Origin: Myroides sp. 1354
GTDB lineage: Bacteria > Bacteroidota > Bacteroidia > Flavobacteriales > Flavobacteriaceae
DNA: 64,000 bases
NCBI RefSeq assembly: GCF_030324495.1
Contig: NZ_JACAGN010000014.1
Span: 149 to 64,148 of the forward strand
Direction: 5' to 3'
Shown here: positions 52,546 through 61,159 of the stretch, piece by piece
How positions within the stretch are numbered: the stretch's first letter is position 1
Layout of the letters: every line of letters starts with the position of its first letter
Notes under the pieces: model-generated
The model's input: only the letters and a program-made list of their open reading frames with translations
Databases searched by the model: none
Told to the model about the DNA's origin: nothing
Position numbers and translations under genes: made by a program

Positions 52546-53877
52546 GGTTAACCGCTTAACACTTCGTCTTACCGCGTAGAGAATAAGCCCGAAAACGATC
52601 CAGTCAATGGCTGCACTAGCCCAATAGATACTGCTAACACCGAGTACTCCTGGAACAAAAAGCATAATGGGAATATAAAATACGACTTGACGAAGCAGAC
52701 TGATGAAGGTAGCAGGTTTAGCATCTTCGATAGCCGGGAACCATACCATAGCCATAAATACAAAAGGCAAGACGAGTAAGACACTCATATAGATTCGGAA
52801 ATCAAAAAGCTGATCGCTTAAAAATTCTGTATGTGGAATCATTACTGCAAGCACACCTGAAGGATAGAGCATTACGAATAACCAAAAGGGCAAGAGAATA
52901 GCCAACCCTGCAAAAGAGAACAAGCGATAGGCTTTACTACTTCGATCATAGTTTTTGGCTCCATAATTCATTCCCGCAACGGGTTGTAGTGCCCGCATCA
53001 GCCCCCATAAAGGTGTATTCAGTAAAATATAAAAGCGATTCACAGCGGTAAAAAAAGTAATATCCGCATCGGTTCCATATTTCGCGAGTGCATTAAAGAC
53101 GACGATATTTTGAATGACAATCATCACCATCATAATAAAACCGGGCATACCTAGAGAAAGGGTTTCCTTTACAATCGCTGTATTGCGTTTTATCGACCAG
53201 AATTTAGTATAAAAAGAAGCTTTACCACCAGCATAATACCAAACGCCTAAAAGCGTATACACCATCATAGAGATATTGGTTGCCCATGCGGCTCCCGCCA
53301 CTCCCCAACCTAATGTATCAATAAAAATAGGTTTTAATGCTAAATCCACTAAAAGTCCAATGGCAATCATCCAAGCTGCCGTTTTCATTCTTCCCTCCGC
53401 GCGGATAATCATATTAAGTGCTAACCCGTGAATCCAAAAAAAACTCCCCAAGATTGTAGCTTGAAAATACTCCACCCCTAACGTTAGAATTTCACCTCTA
53501 CCTCCCATCATATAGACCAATTCTTCTGCGAAAATATAACAGGGCAAGGTTAATCCGATAGAAAAAAGTAAGGTTAAATAGTTCACTGTTCCCATCGCCT
53601 TTTCCAGCTTACTCGTATCTTGTCCGCCAATCCAAATACTAATTGCTGAACCAATTCCCGTACCTATCAACGTACCAAATCCCTGTGCAAATTGCGCTAA
53701 AGGATAGGCAATCCCCACTGCGGCTAAGGCAGTATTACTGATGAGATGTCCGACGAAAATACCATCTAAGAAATTATTCAATCCGTACATCACCATAGCC
53801 ACCACAGCTGGCCAGGCTAAATGCCACATGACGGTGGGCAGTTTTCCTTCTAAAATAAGTTGTTTTTGCTTGTCCAT
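52534..53877 (-). CDS. MATE-family multidrug efflux transporter
   Basis: 447 residues with 12 membrane segments in two related halves. The N-terminal LPTVMWHLAWPAVVAMVMYGLNNF (part) and FVGHLISNTALAAVGIAYPLAQ are MatE signatures, and the second half repeats the pattern (ALAKYGTDADITFFTAVNRFY, in parts). It should export organic cations or other small molecules using Na+ or H+. The gene is divergent from a PchR-like AraC regulator (205 bases apart), its probable controller. The last codons overlap the tail of the tandem repeat array. Confidence 0.9.
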   Translation of the reverse strand: MDKQKQLILEGKLPTVMWHLAWPAVVAMVMYGLNNFLDGIFVGHLISNTALAAVGIAYPLAQFAQGFGTLIGTGIGSAISIWIGGQDTSKLEKAMGTVNYLTLLFSIGLTLPCYIFAEELVYMMGGRGEILTLGVEYFQATILGSFFWIHGLALNMIIRAEGRMKTAAWMIAIGLLVDLALKPIFIDTLGWGVAGAAWATNISMMVYTLLGVWYYAGGKASFYTKFWSIKRNTAIVKETLSLGMPGFIMMVMIVIQNIVVFNALAKYGTDADITFFTAVNRFYILLNTPLWGLMRALQPVAGMNYGAKNYDRSSKAYRLFSFAGLAILLPFWLFVMLYPSGVLAVMIPHTEFLSDQLFDFRIYMSVLLVLPFVFMAMVWFPAIEDAKPATFISLLRQVVFYIPIMLFVPGVLGVSSIYWASAAIDWIVFGLILYAVRRSVKRLTVNG

Positions 53878-53996
53878 ATCTTATACTTAAATCTGTTCTT
53901 TCATCAATCCGATATCATCATCTATTTTCATAATTCCTTTCTAACAAGCATTTATAAAAAACGTCCACCTTATTAAGATTGATTCTAAACAATTAA

Positions 53997-54004
53997 TATA
54001 TTTG
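53997..54004 (+). promoter_or_regulatory. -7 box TATATTTG of the AraC regulator gene
   Basis: TATATTTG matches the consensus. A TTG at 53979-53981 lies 15 bases upstream, slightly shorter than usual. The ATG is at 54082. Confidence 0.5.
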
Positions 54005-54081
54005 CAAAGATAGCGGGCGAATATTCCCCTGATGTTTCAAATACGGATAAAAATGTCCGTCAAAAAACCATACTTGAGCTT

Positions 54082-55071
54082 ATGACTTTACGATTATATG
54101 ACCTTAAACACAAACATATTATAGTTGAAAAAGAGTACCCTACCTCCTTTTTTGATACGCCAGATGGAACTGTAAAAGAAAGTATTACCCATCTAGATTC
54201 CTTTATGGGACGAGGTTATTACAAGGAAATATACTTTGATGGTGTTCATATCGGAATTGGAAATGTTCGTCTAACACAGCCCGTATTATTGGGTTTTGAA
54301 AGCGATTTTGAAACCATCGAAATGCACTTTACACTGAAAGGATCCAGCAGGGCACAGACCTCTCAATTTGATCAACCTATCAGCTTTGACGCTCATTCTC
54401 ACAACATTTTATACACCAATGGATTAGGAGGAAGAATGCAATGGGAAAGTGAAGATTTTCACTTGTGTGAAATCAACTTAAGACCTGAATTCTTCAAGCG
54501 TTTTCTTCCTAGTGATCATCACTTATTTGATCGCTTTCGCCAGGCAGTTGAAAAGGGAAAATCGAGTTTATTGCATCCTGAACATCACATCATCAACCAC
54601 GAAATGCATCAAATCCTAAATCAAATCATTCACTGTGATAAGAAAGGGATTTTCAAACGTCTTTTTTTAGAGGCTAAAGTTATCGAACTTCTGCTCTTAC
54701 AGTTGGAGCAATTTTATGGAGAATCTCCCTACCAAGGATCTTTAAAGAAACAAGACCTAGACAAGATTTATGCTGTTCGCGATTTTATGCTTGACAATTT
54801 AGATTGTACTTACTCCCTTGTCGATTTAGCCCATCAAGTAGGAACCAATGATTTTGTGTTGAAAAAGGGATTTAAAGAATTATTCGGAACAACGGTCATT
54901 TCGTTTTGGACCAATCAAAAGCTGGAATATGCCAAAAAGTTATTAACCGATAACAACCTCAATATCAGTGAAATTTCAGACAGTATCGGCTATAAAAACC
55001 AGCGCCATTTTTCTACAGCTTTCAAAAAAAAATACGGCGTATCACCAAGTGTTTACATGCGTGGGGTGTGA
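54082..55071 (+). CDS. PchR-like AraC-family regulator
   Basis: 329 residues. The N-terminal ligand domain (about 70-205) has the PchR/YbtA pattern: MHFTLKGSSRAQ, LYTNGLGGRMQW, ICEINLRPEFF-like region (LCEINLRPEFFKRF) and the LFLEAKVIELLLLQL linker helix. The C-terminal AraC domain (about 235-329) has both helix-turn-helix motifs (LVDLAHQVGTND; ISEISDSIGYKNQRHF) and ends GVSPSVYM. PchR-type regulators often answer to siderophores, so a ligand related to the siderophore operon 3 kb away is possible. It is divergent from the MATE gene. Confidence 0.88.
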   Translation: MTLRLYDLKHKHIIVEKEYPTSFFDTPDGTVKESITHLDSFMGRGYYKEIYFDGVHIGIGNVRLTQPVLLGFESDFETIEMHFTLKGSSRAQTSQFDQPISFDAHSHNILYTNGLGGRMQWESEDFHLCEINLRPEFFKRFLPSDHHLFDRFRQAVEKGKSSLLHPEHHIINHEMHQILNQIIHCDKKGIFKRLFLEAKVIELLLLQLEQFYGESPYQGSLKKQDLDKIYAVRDFMLDNLDCTYSLVDLAHQVGTNDFVLKKGFKELFGTTVISFWTNQKLEYAKKLLTDNNLNISEISDSIGYKNQRHFSTAFKKKYGVSPSVYMRGV

Positions 55072-55166
55072 GGTGTTTGGTTAGACGGTGTGGTGGTGAG
55101 GATGATTAAAAACGACTTCGTTTTATTAGGCACAGGACCCTGTGCCCCTACGATCCTCTTTCCTCT
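55072..55166. repeat. Convergent-junction repeat with REP-like hairpin
   Basis: TGGTGGTGAGG (shared with 43460 and 62985), GACTTCGTTTTATTA, the hairpin GGCACAG-GACC-CTGTGCC (55129-55146) and CCTACGATCCTCTTTCC, between the AraC (+) and S24 (-) genes. No separate gene. The hairpin may serve as a two-way terminator. Confidence 0.75.
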
Positions 55167-55805
55167 TTAGTATTCCACTAAACTTTTGACATGAGGTAAA
55201 AAGATAGCGCGAACAACAAAAGCTTCGCGGATTTCTCCTACAGATAGCGTTACACTTTCAAAAGCGGGATTATCACTAACAAATAAAAGTTTACCATTGT
55301 CCAATACCCGTTTAAAACGATGGTATAAAATACCGCGATTCTCCACAATCAAAACATACATATACCAAGGTTTTAGCGCTGTAGGATCAACTTTTATTGA
55401 CAAGAGATAAGAGCTTACTTTTAGGGTAGGATACATATTCTCCACACCAATTTGAAAACCTATAGTAACTTCCTCTTCCGTTGGAAAAACACAAGCTGGA
55501 GAAGAAGCCAAACACTTTTCAGGATTAATAAAATACTCAATATGTTGATTGACACTAATCATTTTTACCACTCGATTATCTAAATCAGCCTTGTAAACTG
55601 AATTGGGATGAACCAAGAACAAATCGTTCAAATCAATTTTATGCTCTTTACAAATCTCAATAATTTTATCATAACGCAAAGTCTCCCTTACCTTCCATGA
55701 CGATAAAGTATTGGGTTTAATTTCCAACAAATTAGCTAATTCCAAATCTGTTTTAAATCCCAGTAACTGTTTTAATCGTTTGATTATGTCGTTCGCTTGT
55801 AACAT
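55167..55805 (-). CDS. S24-fold repressor-like regulator lacking the catalytic serine
   Basis: 212 residues. N-terminal helix-turn-helix (about 8-62, DLELANLLEIKPNTLSSWKVR; class CI-repressor) and C-terminal S24/LexA-like fold (about 112-212). The self-cleavage motif normally reads GDSM.PT; here it is VENMYPT with Asn123 in the position of the nucleophilic serine. The protein may therefore be a non-cleaving repressor controlled by another signal. Common in Bacteroidetes as a stand-alone regulator. No prophage genes are adjacent. Confidence 0.82.
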   Translation of the reverse strand: MLQANDIIKRLKQLLGFKTDLELANLLEIKPNTLSSWKVRETLRYDKIIEICKEHKIDLNDLFLVHPNSVYKADLDNRVVKMISVNQHIEYFINPEKCLASSPACVFPTEEEVTIGFQIGVENMYPTLKVSSYLLSIKVDPTALKPWYMYVLIVENRGILYHRFKRVLDNGKLLFVSDNPAFESVTLSVGEIREAFVVRAIFLPHVKSLVEY

Positions 55806-56144
55806 AGTTTCCTCTATTAATAATTAAACAAGTGTAAATGAATGCATTAAAACCAAGTATTAAAGCTTTAATCTCAACACAATCGCAAATTCCAAACAAA
55901 AAGTAAATACTCAATCATAACGGCGAATTTATTATCCAATAAATATAAATATCCCAAATAATAGAAATAACGCCAATATTTTAACAGTTTAAATAAACGA
56001 TTAAAAATACAAAAAAATCGCAAAAAACAATATTTAATTAAAATAAAATTCACAATACGTGTATTTTTTTCTTTCTACTTTATGGTATTGCTGTATTGCT
56101 ATTCCTTTTTAAACCCAACAAGAAGATTTAATGCGATAAACAAT
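55806..56144. other. Very A+T-rich intergenic region
   Basis: Upstream region of the S24-like gene, about 340 bases. I see neither a gene nor a repeat; a 63-codon frame at 56082-56273 overlaps the terminator and is not credible. Confidence 0.5.
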
Positions 56145-56169
56145 AAAAAAGCCCCTACAAGGGGCTTTT
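56145..56169 (-). terminator. Intrinsic terminator of the carbonic anhydrase operon
   Basis: AAAAAAGCCCC-TACAA-GGGGCTTTTC; on the minus strand the stem is followed by T residues, 27 bases beyond the stop of carbonic anhydrase. Confidence 0.85.
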
Positions 56170-56195
56170 CAACGTTAACAAAGTATAACGATATA

Positions 56196-56819
56196 CTAAC
56201 AAATCAGTTCTACTTTTCCACTAACCACATCGTAATAACCACCCACAACGCCAATTTGACCATCTTCAATTAATTGAGTTAAGGCTGGACTAACGCGTTG
56301 AAGCTGTGCTACAATAGAACGAACATTCTCCATGGTAACTAATTCAACTAGTTCCGATTGACTTAATTCTTTATCTTGGTTCTTCTCGCGTACTTTTTCA
56401 ACAATAGGATGGATGCGTTCTAGGATTGTGTCTAATTTACCTAAACTAGTGTGATTACAAGCACCTGTTACTGCTCCACATCGGCTATGTCCTAAGACGA
56501 GAATTAGCTTACTACCCACAACTTGACAAGCATATTCCATACTGCCGATGACTTCATCAGTCAATACGTTACCTGCTATTCTCAAACTAAAAATATCTCC
56601 AATTCCTTGATCTAATACATGTTCTAATGGAGCTCGACTATCCATACAACTCAAGATTACCGCATGGGGATGTTGACCATCTTTGGTTTCTTGGAGTTGA
56701 TGTAAAAAGTTTCTATTGAATTTTAAATTGTTAACAAAGCGGTTATTCCCTTCTAATAAAAGGTTTAAACTTTGCTCTGGTGTTGTATTTGCTAATATTT
56801 CTTTTGTAAATGAGTTCAT
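56196..56819 (-). CDS. Beta-class carbonic anhydrase
   Basis: 207 residues. Zinc ligands C58 (SCMDSRAP), H111 and C114 (HSRCGA), with the catalytic pair D60-R62, are all intact. It interconverts CO2 and bicarbonate in the cytoplasm. Its start is 2 bases after the stop of the SulP gene, so they form one operon, in which the transporter presumably delivers bicarbonate and the enzyme equilibrates it. Confidence 0.93.
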   Translation of the reverse strand: MNSFTKEILANTTPEQSLNLLLEGNNRFVNNLKFNRNFLHQLQETKDGQHPHAVILSCMDSRAPLEHVLDQGIGDIFSLRIAGNVLTDEVIGSMEYACQVVGSKLILVLGHSRCGAVTGACNHTSLGKLDTILERIHPIVEKVREKNQDKELSQSELVELVTMENVRSIVAQLQRVSPALTQLIEDGQIGVVGGYYDVVSGKVELIC

Positions 56820-56821
56820 AA

Positions 56822-58363
56822 TTAGATCGTTTTGCGATGTGATAAAATAAGATTTGACTGCCCTTGGCTGATTTGAATGGATTTATGAAATCCCGTTGTA
56901 GTAATTGCGATATTCTTTTCCTTGGCTTTTTCGTTGATAAACGATTGAATCATTTCTAGAACATCCATATGGATATACCCCATTTGCTTGGCTTGAATCG
57001 CCAAATGGCAATTATCTGGTAATTGGTGTAACTTATTTTTAATTGCGGTTTTATTAAAGAAAGATACCTCTTGTGCTAATGTTAGTGTATAGACGAGTTG
57101 TTCATCCTTAACCGTATGTTGCATAGAAAAAGCCTTTCGAACATTTCCCAACAATAAAAAGGCGATACTCACGAGCATTCCCGCTAAAACTCCCATAAGT
57201 AAATCGGTTGCAACAACCATAACTAATGTTACAATAAAAGGAGCAAATTGCGTATAACCTTTATGCCAGAAATGGAGTAAAACAGCAGGTTTTGCTAGGT
57301 TATATCCCACCAAGATTAGCACGGCTGCTAAAGAAGCTAATGGAATCATATTCAGCACAAAAGGCAGTGCTACAACAGCCAACAGGAGAAATACTCCGTG
57401 TATAATGGCAGAGGCTTTGTACAATCCTCCTGCATTAACATTAGCAGATGATCGCACTACTACAGAAGTCATAGGTAATCCTCCAATCAAGGAGCTGATA
57501 ATATTACCTATTCCTTGTGCTTTAAGTTCGCGATTGGTATCGGTATGTCGTCTTAAAGGATCGAGGCGATCCGTTGCTTCAATACACAATAAAGTTTCAA
57601 TAGAAGCAACAATGGCAATGGTTCCTGCTACAACCCATACCGTAGGATTAGTCAGTCCAGTCCAATCTGGAAAAACGAAAAGCGAACCAATGGATGAAAG
57701 TCCATCTAATACGGGAATAGCCACAACTTGAGAGGCGCCGATTGCCCATGAACTATCGGTATAAATCCACAATTGATTGAGTATAATACCTACTGCTACA
57801 ACAACTAGAGCTGCGGGTAAAAAGGTCATTTTCTTCAACCTTTTACTCTTGTTCCACCCGATTAAAATAGCCAATGAGAGTAGAGTCATCAAAAGAGTTC
57901 CTTTGTGAATAGAAGTGAAATTTTGAACCTCACTAAAGGCGTTGACCCCAAGAGCTAAAGGCAATTGTTTGATTACAATTACGACTCCAATTCCGGCCAA
58001 CATCCCTTCTATCACACTAGACGGAAAGAAGTTTGCTATAGTTCCCGCGCGTAAAAATCCTAAAATTAATTGAATAATCCCAGCAAGGATTCCAGCAGTC
58101 AGCAAAAGTTGAAAGGATCCTAACTCACTAATAGCGGCTAAGATAATAGCGGCTAATCCCGCTGCAGGACCACTTACACTAACGTTGGAATTACTGAGAA
58201 ATCCAACGATTACACCCCCTACTATTCCAGCGATAATTCCCGCAATTGGAGGAGCACCCGAAGCTAGCGCAATTCCCAAACAAAGCGGAAGTGCGACTAA
58301 AAAGACCACAAGGCCTGGAGCAACACTTGGTTTAAGCGTTGCCAAATTTATATTGAATTTCAT
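56822..58363 (-). CDS. SulP-family anion (probably bicarbonate) transporter
   Basis: 513 residues with about 12 membrane segments, starting PSVAPGLVVFLVALPLCLGIALASGAPP (in parts). The family signature near residue 310-320 (SVVVRSSANVNAGG) is present. The C-terminal segment (about 410-513) is STAS-like but degenerate. SulP members move sulfate, bicarbonate or other anions; next to a carbonic anhydrase, bicarbonate transport (BicA-type) is the best guess. Co-transcribed with the downstream anhydrase. Confidence 0.87.
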   Translation of the reverse strand: MKFNINLATLKPSVAPGLVVFLVALPLCLGIALASGAPPIAGIIAGIVGGVIVGFLSNSNVSVSGPAAGLAAIILAAISELGSFQLLLTAGILAGIIQLILGFLRAGTIANFFPSSVIEGMLAGIGVVIVIKQLPLALGVNAFSEVQNFTSIHKGTLLMTLLSLAILIGWNKSKRLKKMTFLPAALVVVAVGIILNQLWIYTDSSWAIGASQVVAIPVLDGLSSIGSLFVFPDWTGLTNPTVWVVAGTIAIVASIETLLCIEATDRLDPLRRHTDTNRELKAQGIGNIISSLIGGLPMTSVVVRSSANVNAGGLYKASAIIHGVFLLLAVVALPFVLNMIPLASLAAVLILVGYNLAKPAVLLHFWHKGYTQFAPFIVTLVMVVATDLLMGVLAGMLVSIAFLLLGNVRKAFSMQHTVKDEQLVYTLTLAQEVSFFNKTAIKNKLHQLPDNCHLAIQAKQMGYIHMDVLEMIQSFINEKAKEKNIAITTTGFHKSIQISQGQSNLILSHRKTI

Positions 58364-58481
58364 TTTTTGTTTACTTAAAATTAGTTTACGGTTAACAGTT
58401 TCTGGTTAAAAACATATTCGGTCGTAAGAAAAAATATTCTTACAACAAAAAAATCACTGATCCTTGATCACTGATAACCAA

Positions 58482-58787
58482 TTAAGCAACAAAAAATTCT
58501 GGAGGGGGGGATAAAACGTCGAATTCTAAAGATTCGTACACTAATTTCAATTGTGCATAATGAAGTCCAGATTCCTCTCTATCTTGAAATAGAAAATCAT
58601 CTTGAAAAGGATGTAACCCATGGAAGTGTCCTTTTTCTTCTTCCTCTGCATTAGTAATGGGTTTTTTATTTTCTTCCGAAATCGTCAGCATAGGAATATC
58701 TAGCTCAATGCCAGCTAACACCGCAATAGTGGGTGTAGCAATAAAATTGACAAAGAAAAACAAGACTACTAGTGCTGCGTATTTCAT
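58482..58787 (-). CDS. Small membrane-anchored hypothetical protein
   Basis: 101 residues. An N-terminal hydrophobic segment (about 3-28) could be an uncleaved anchor or signal peptide. The rest is acidic with a histidine-rich patch (KGHFHGLHPF) and ends with a proline tail SPPPEFFVA. I recognise no family; small exported proteins with a C-terminal PPPE tail occur in Bacteroidetes near transporters. It is on the same strand, 118 bases upstream of the SulP gene. Confidence 0.55.
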   Translation of the reverse strand: MKYAALVVLFFFVNFIATPTIAVLAGIELDIPMLTISEENKKPITNAEEEEKGHFHGLHPFQDDFLFQDREESGLHYAQLKLVYESLEFDVLSPPPEFFVA

Positions 58788-58851
58788 AGCAACAAAAATA
58801 TTTTTTTTTCAAAAAATACAAGCATTTGAGTTGTTAATTTTATTGTAAATA

Positions 58852-58983
58852 GTTATCGGTTATCAGTTAACGGTTAAATTTTCTGATTTAAGAATACATT
58901 TTCTTTAATCGACAATCTGACAAAAACACAAAAAAGCGAAAAAACGAAAAAGCAACTTGCAAAAAAGCGCAAGAACAACAACT
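58852..58983. repeat. Reverse-orientation copy of the GATTATCGATTA element
   Basis: GTTATCGGTTATCAGTTAACG, then AAATTTTCTGATTTAAG, AATACATTTTCTTTAATCGACAATC and an A-rich GCAACTTGC end: the reverse complement of the unit at 51971-52545, single copy. It lies between the GNAT-NUDIX gene and the small exported protein gene. Confidence 0.75.
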
Positions 58984-59867
58984 TTACAACAAGCAACGAT
59001 CAAACAAAAAATCAAATACCTTTAAAACCCCTGGAACGGGTATTTGATGTTGGAGATATTCTTCTTTGGTAAAATATTGTATTCCTCCGATTTCATTTGC
59101 AATAGTAATCACATCCGCTGCTAATTCGTATAAAAAAAACTTGTAAAAAGAATATTTTTTTTCTCTCCATAAGCAGGAGCTACAATGTGTGTTAGATACG
59201 AAAGTCGTTCAGGCTGTAGAATGAGAGATAGTTCCTCTTCAATTTCGCGTATCAATGCCTCTTGACTATTTTCGCCTGCATCTATTTTTCCACCAGGAAG
59301 ATACCAAGCCTGTTTATTTTTACTAAAGGCCAACAAAAGTCGATGGTCTTTTATGCACACCAATCCAGCAGTAGGCAGATTTATCCACGGTTGATCCACT
59401 ACCGCAAGGTAGTATTCTACAGCGTCATTTTGATTGTGGAGAACATTGGATGGTTTTCCACCTAATGTTTCATACCACGCTTGTCTTGCTGGTGCTGACA
59501 CAACAGTTAAATAACTAAACGAAGCCTCGAGCGCCTTTCTTTGAATAGACTCCCACAGCAATAGTAAATTATGTTGTCTTTGCACTATGTTAGTTTCAGG
59601 CAACTGTTTTGTGGATGAAAGGTAAAAACTAGTCAATTGTGCCCCATAGCCCAATGAACGAAACGCAAAACACCCCCAAAGGGATTCATTTAAGTAAACC
59701 AAATAAAACTGATTTTGCTGAATTAATTCAAAGATTTCTATCGACTTATCTTTCTTTTCGTATGATTCTATCGCGCTCATCGCTTCTGCATCAATCAGAA
59801 AGTTTTGAATTTGTTCGATAGCTTGAGTTGTAGCTGGTACAATATGGAGTTGGATTAACGGAGACAT
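58984..59867 (-). pseudogene. GNAT-NUDIX fusion protein with a one-base frameshift
   Basis: From the ATG at 59867 the frame runs 248 codons to a TAG at 59121: a GNAT-like acetyltransferase domain (about 1-155) followed by a NUDIX hydrolase domain with the NUDIX box PGGKIDAGE-REIEEELSL (192-214), so phosphohydrolase residues are present. At a T8 run on the minus strand (+ strand A8 at 59132-59139) the frame is lost. Reading one base back (T TTT TTT heptamer) restores FF-LYELAADVITIANEIGG-TKEEYLQHQIPVPG and ends at TAA 58984-58986, a normal NUDIX C-terminus (294 residues total). It is a broken gene, a phase-variable gene, a -1 frameshift site, or an assembly error. Confidence 0.75.
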
Positions 59868-59914
59868 AGCTTTTCAATTTACTGACATATCTTACAAAGA
59901 ATCGAAATTAAAAA

Positions 59915-59950
59915 GAAAAAGCAGGACAATTACACATCCTGCTTTTTCTT
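59915..59950. terminator. Isolated hairpin terminator
   Basis: AAAAAGCAGGA-CAATTACACA-TCCTGCTTTTT, symmetrical with A and T runs on both sides. It lies upstream of the GNAT-NUDIX start and 520 bases beyond the HxlR stop, so the transcript it ends is not obvious. Confidence 0.7.
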
Positions 59951-60469
59951 TTTCATAAATTTTTCTTGTATACTAAAAACAACTTGTTTTTAGTAAGGTT
60001 TTTTAACTTGAAAGTATAAGGTACTATTTCGAAACAACAAACAATTAAACAGAACTCCTATTATTCCTTATCAAATTAAAAACTTGAAATTCACTACTTG
60101 CAAATCACGATATCCTTTCTTCTGCCTTACTAAAAAAAAGGAATAATCTGCTTCGAAATGAACTTCTACTCATTTATTTAATTCCCTAACAAAGGAAATA
60201 ACATTCTAGGTAATAAACAAGAAAAAAATTCAACGTTATTCTTTTTTAGTTTTAATTTAATACTATAAAAAAAATTAATGAAATAAATCTTACTCAAGGC
60301 CAATAAAATTAGATATAACACAATAAAACCAAAAAAAAAATATTCTTTTTACAAGTTTTTTTTATCCAAATTGGCATACATCTGTGCTTTTTCTTCTTTT
60401 TTTTATGTATTTATCTTCTTCCCTTCACCTTGTAGTAGCACAACTACTAGCTTTTTTGAGACTATTCGG
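59951..60469. other. A+T-rich region without a recognisable gene
   Basis: About 520 bases. I see no gene, repeat or known RNA. Together with the isolated terminator at its left edge, it could hold an untranslated RNA on the minus strand. Confidence 0.4.
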
Positions 60470-60838
60470 TTATTTATAATCCTTTGCTTGCGAATTGTCT
60501 TCCGGATTAGGTGTTTGTTGATCCAACAAAACTTCCCCCCATCGATTAAGTTGTTTCAAAACCTCAACAAGTGCTATTCCTATAGGGGTCAATGTATATT
60601 CAACTCTAGGAGGAACCTCATCAAAACGCGTTTTATTTAAAATACCCACATCTTCTAATTCTTTGAGTTGTTGATTGAGTACTCTCCGATCAACTGTGGC
60701 AATTCCCCTCAAAAACTCACTGGGCCTTTTTTCTCCTTCATTGATTCGCCAAATAATGGGAATTTTCCATTTTCCACTGATTGCTTTTACCGCATATTCA
60801 AGTGGACATACTTTTTCTGTGATAATTTGTTTTTGCAT
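60470..60838 (-). CDS. HxlR-family transcriptional regulator
   Basis: 122 residues. The family hallmark is C11 in VCPLEYAVKAISGKWK, the redox- or aldehyde-sensing cysteine region, followed by the winged helix (PSEFLRGIATVDRRVLNQQLKELED, in parts; PRVEYTLTPIGIALV). It works as a dimeric DNA-binding repressor or activator in the cytoplasm, usually of an adjacent oxidoreductase. Here no such enzyme is next to it; the divergent gene is a barrel porin. Confidence 0.9.
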   Translation of the reverse strand: MQKQIITEKVCPLEYAVKAISGKWKIPIIWRINEGEKRPSEFLRGIATVDRRVLNQQLKELEDVGILNKTRFDEVPPRVEYTLTPIGIALVEVLKQLNRWGEVLLDQQTPNPEDNSQAKDYK

Positions 60839-61159
60839 CGCTCTATTTCTCTTACTTACAAAGATGTCATTAAAAATTTAATAATCACGTCTCCTCCTCC
60901 TCTTCTTTTTCTAAAAGTAGCGGAGTAAGTACCAATTCAACGAGCAAAAATAAAAAAAGTAATCTTATAATTACTTCTTATTCCCTTATTGGAGATTTAA
61001 TAATGCTAAATATACGTATTAATAGTATAGAAATCACATTTTTTTATCATTTCACTTTATTTTTTGAAAAATTATACAAATCATATTTATTTTCATTTTT
61101 AATTAGAAATATATTTAATACTTTTAGCATGAATTTAACCTTATAAATACACAATACAC
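60839..61159. other. A+T-rich divergent region
   Basis: 321 bases between the HxlR and porin starts. It should hold both promoters; no clear TAnnTTTG is seen for the porin gene (nearest TACTTTTA). Confidence 0.5.

Noticed and set aside
59951-60469. Search for tmRNA, 6S, SRP or RNase P RNA in gene-free gaps
   Set aside because: None of their conserved cores was recognised in this or the other long gaps.
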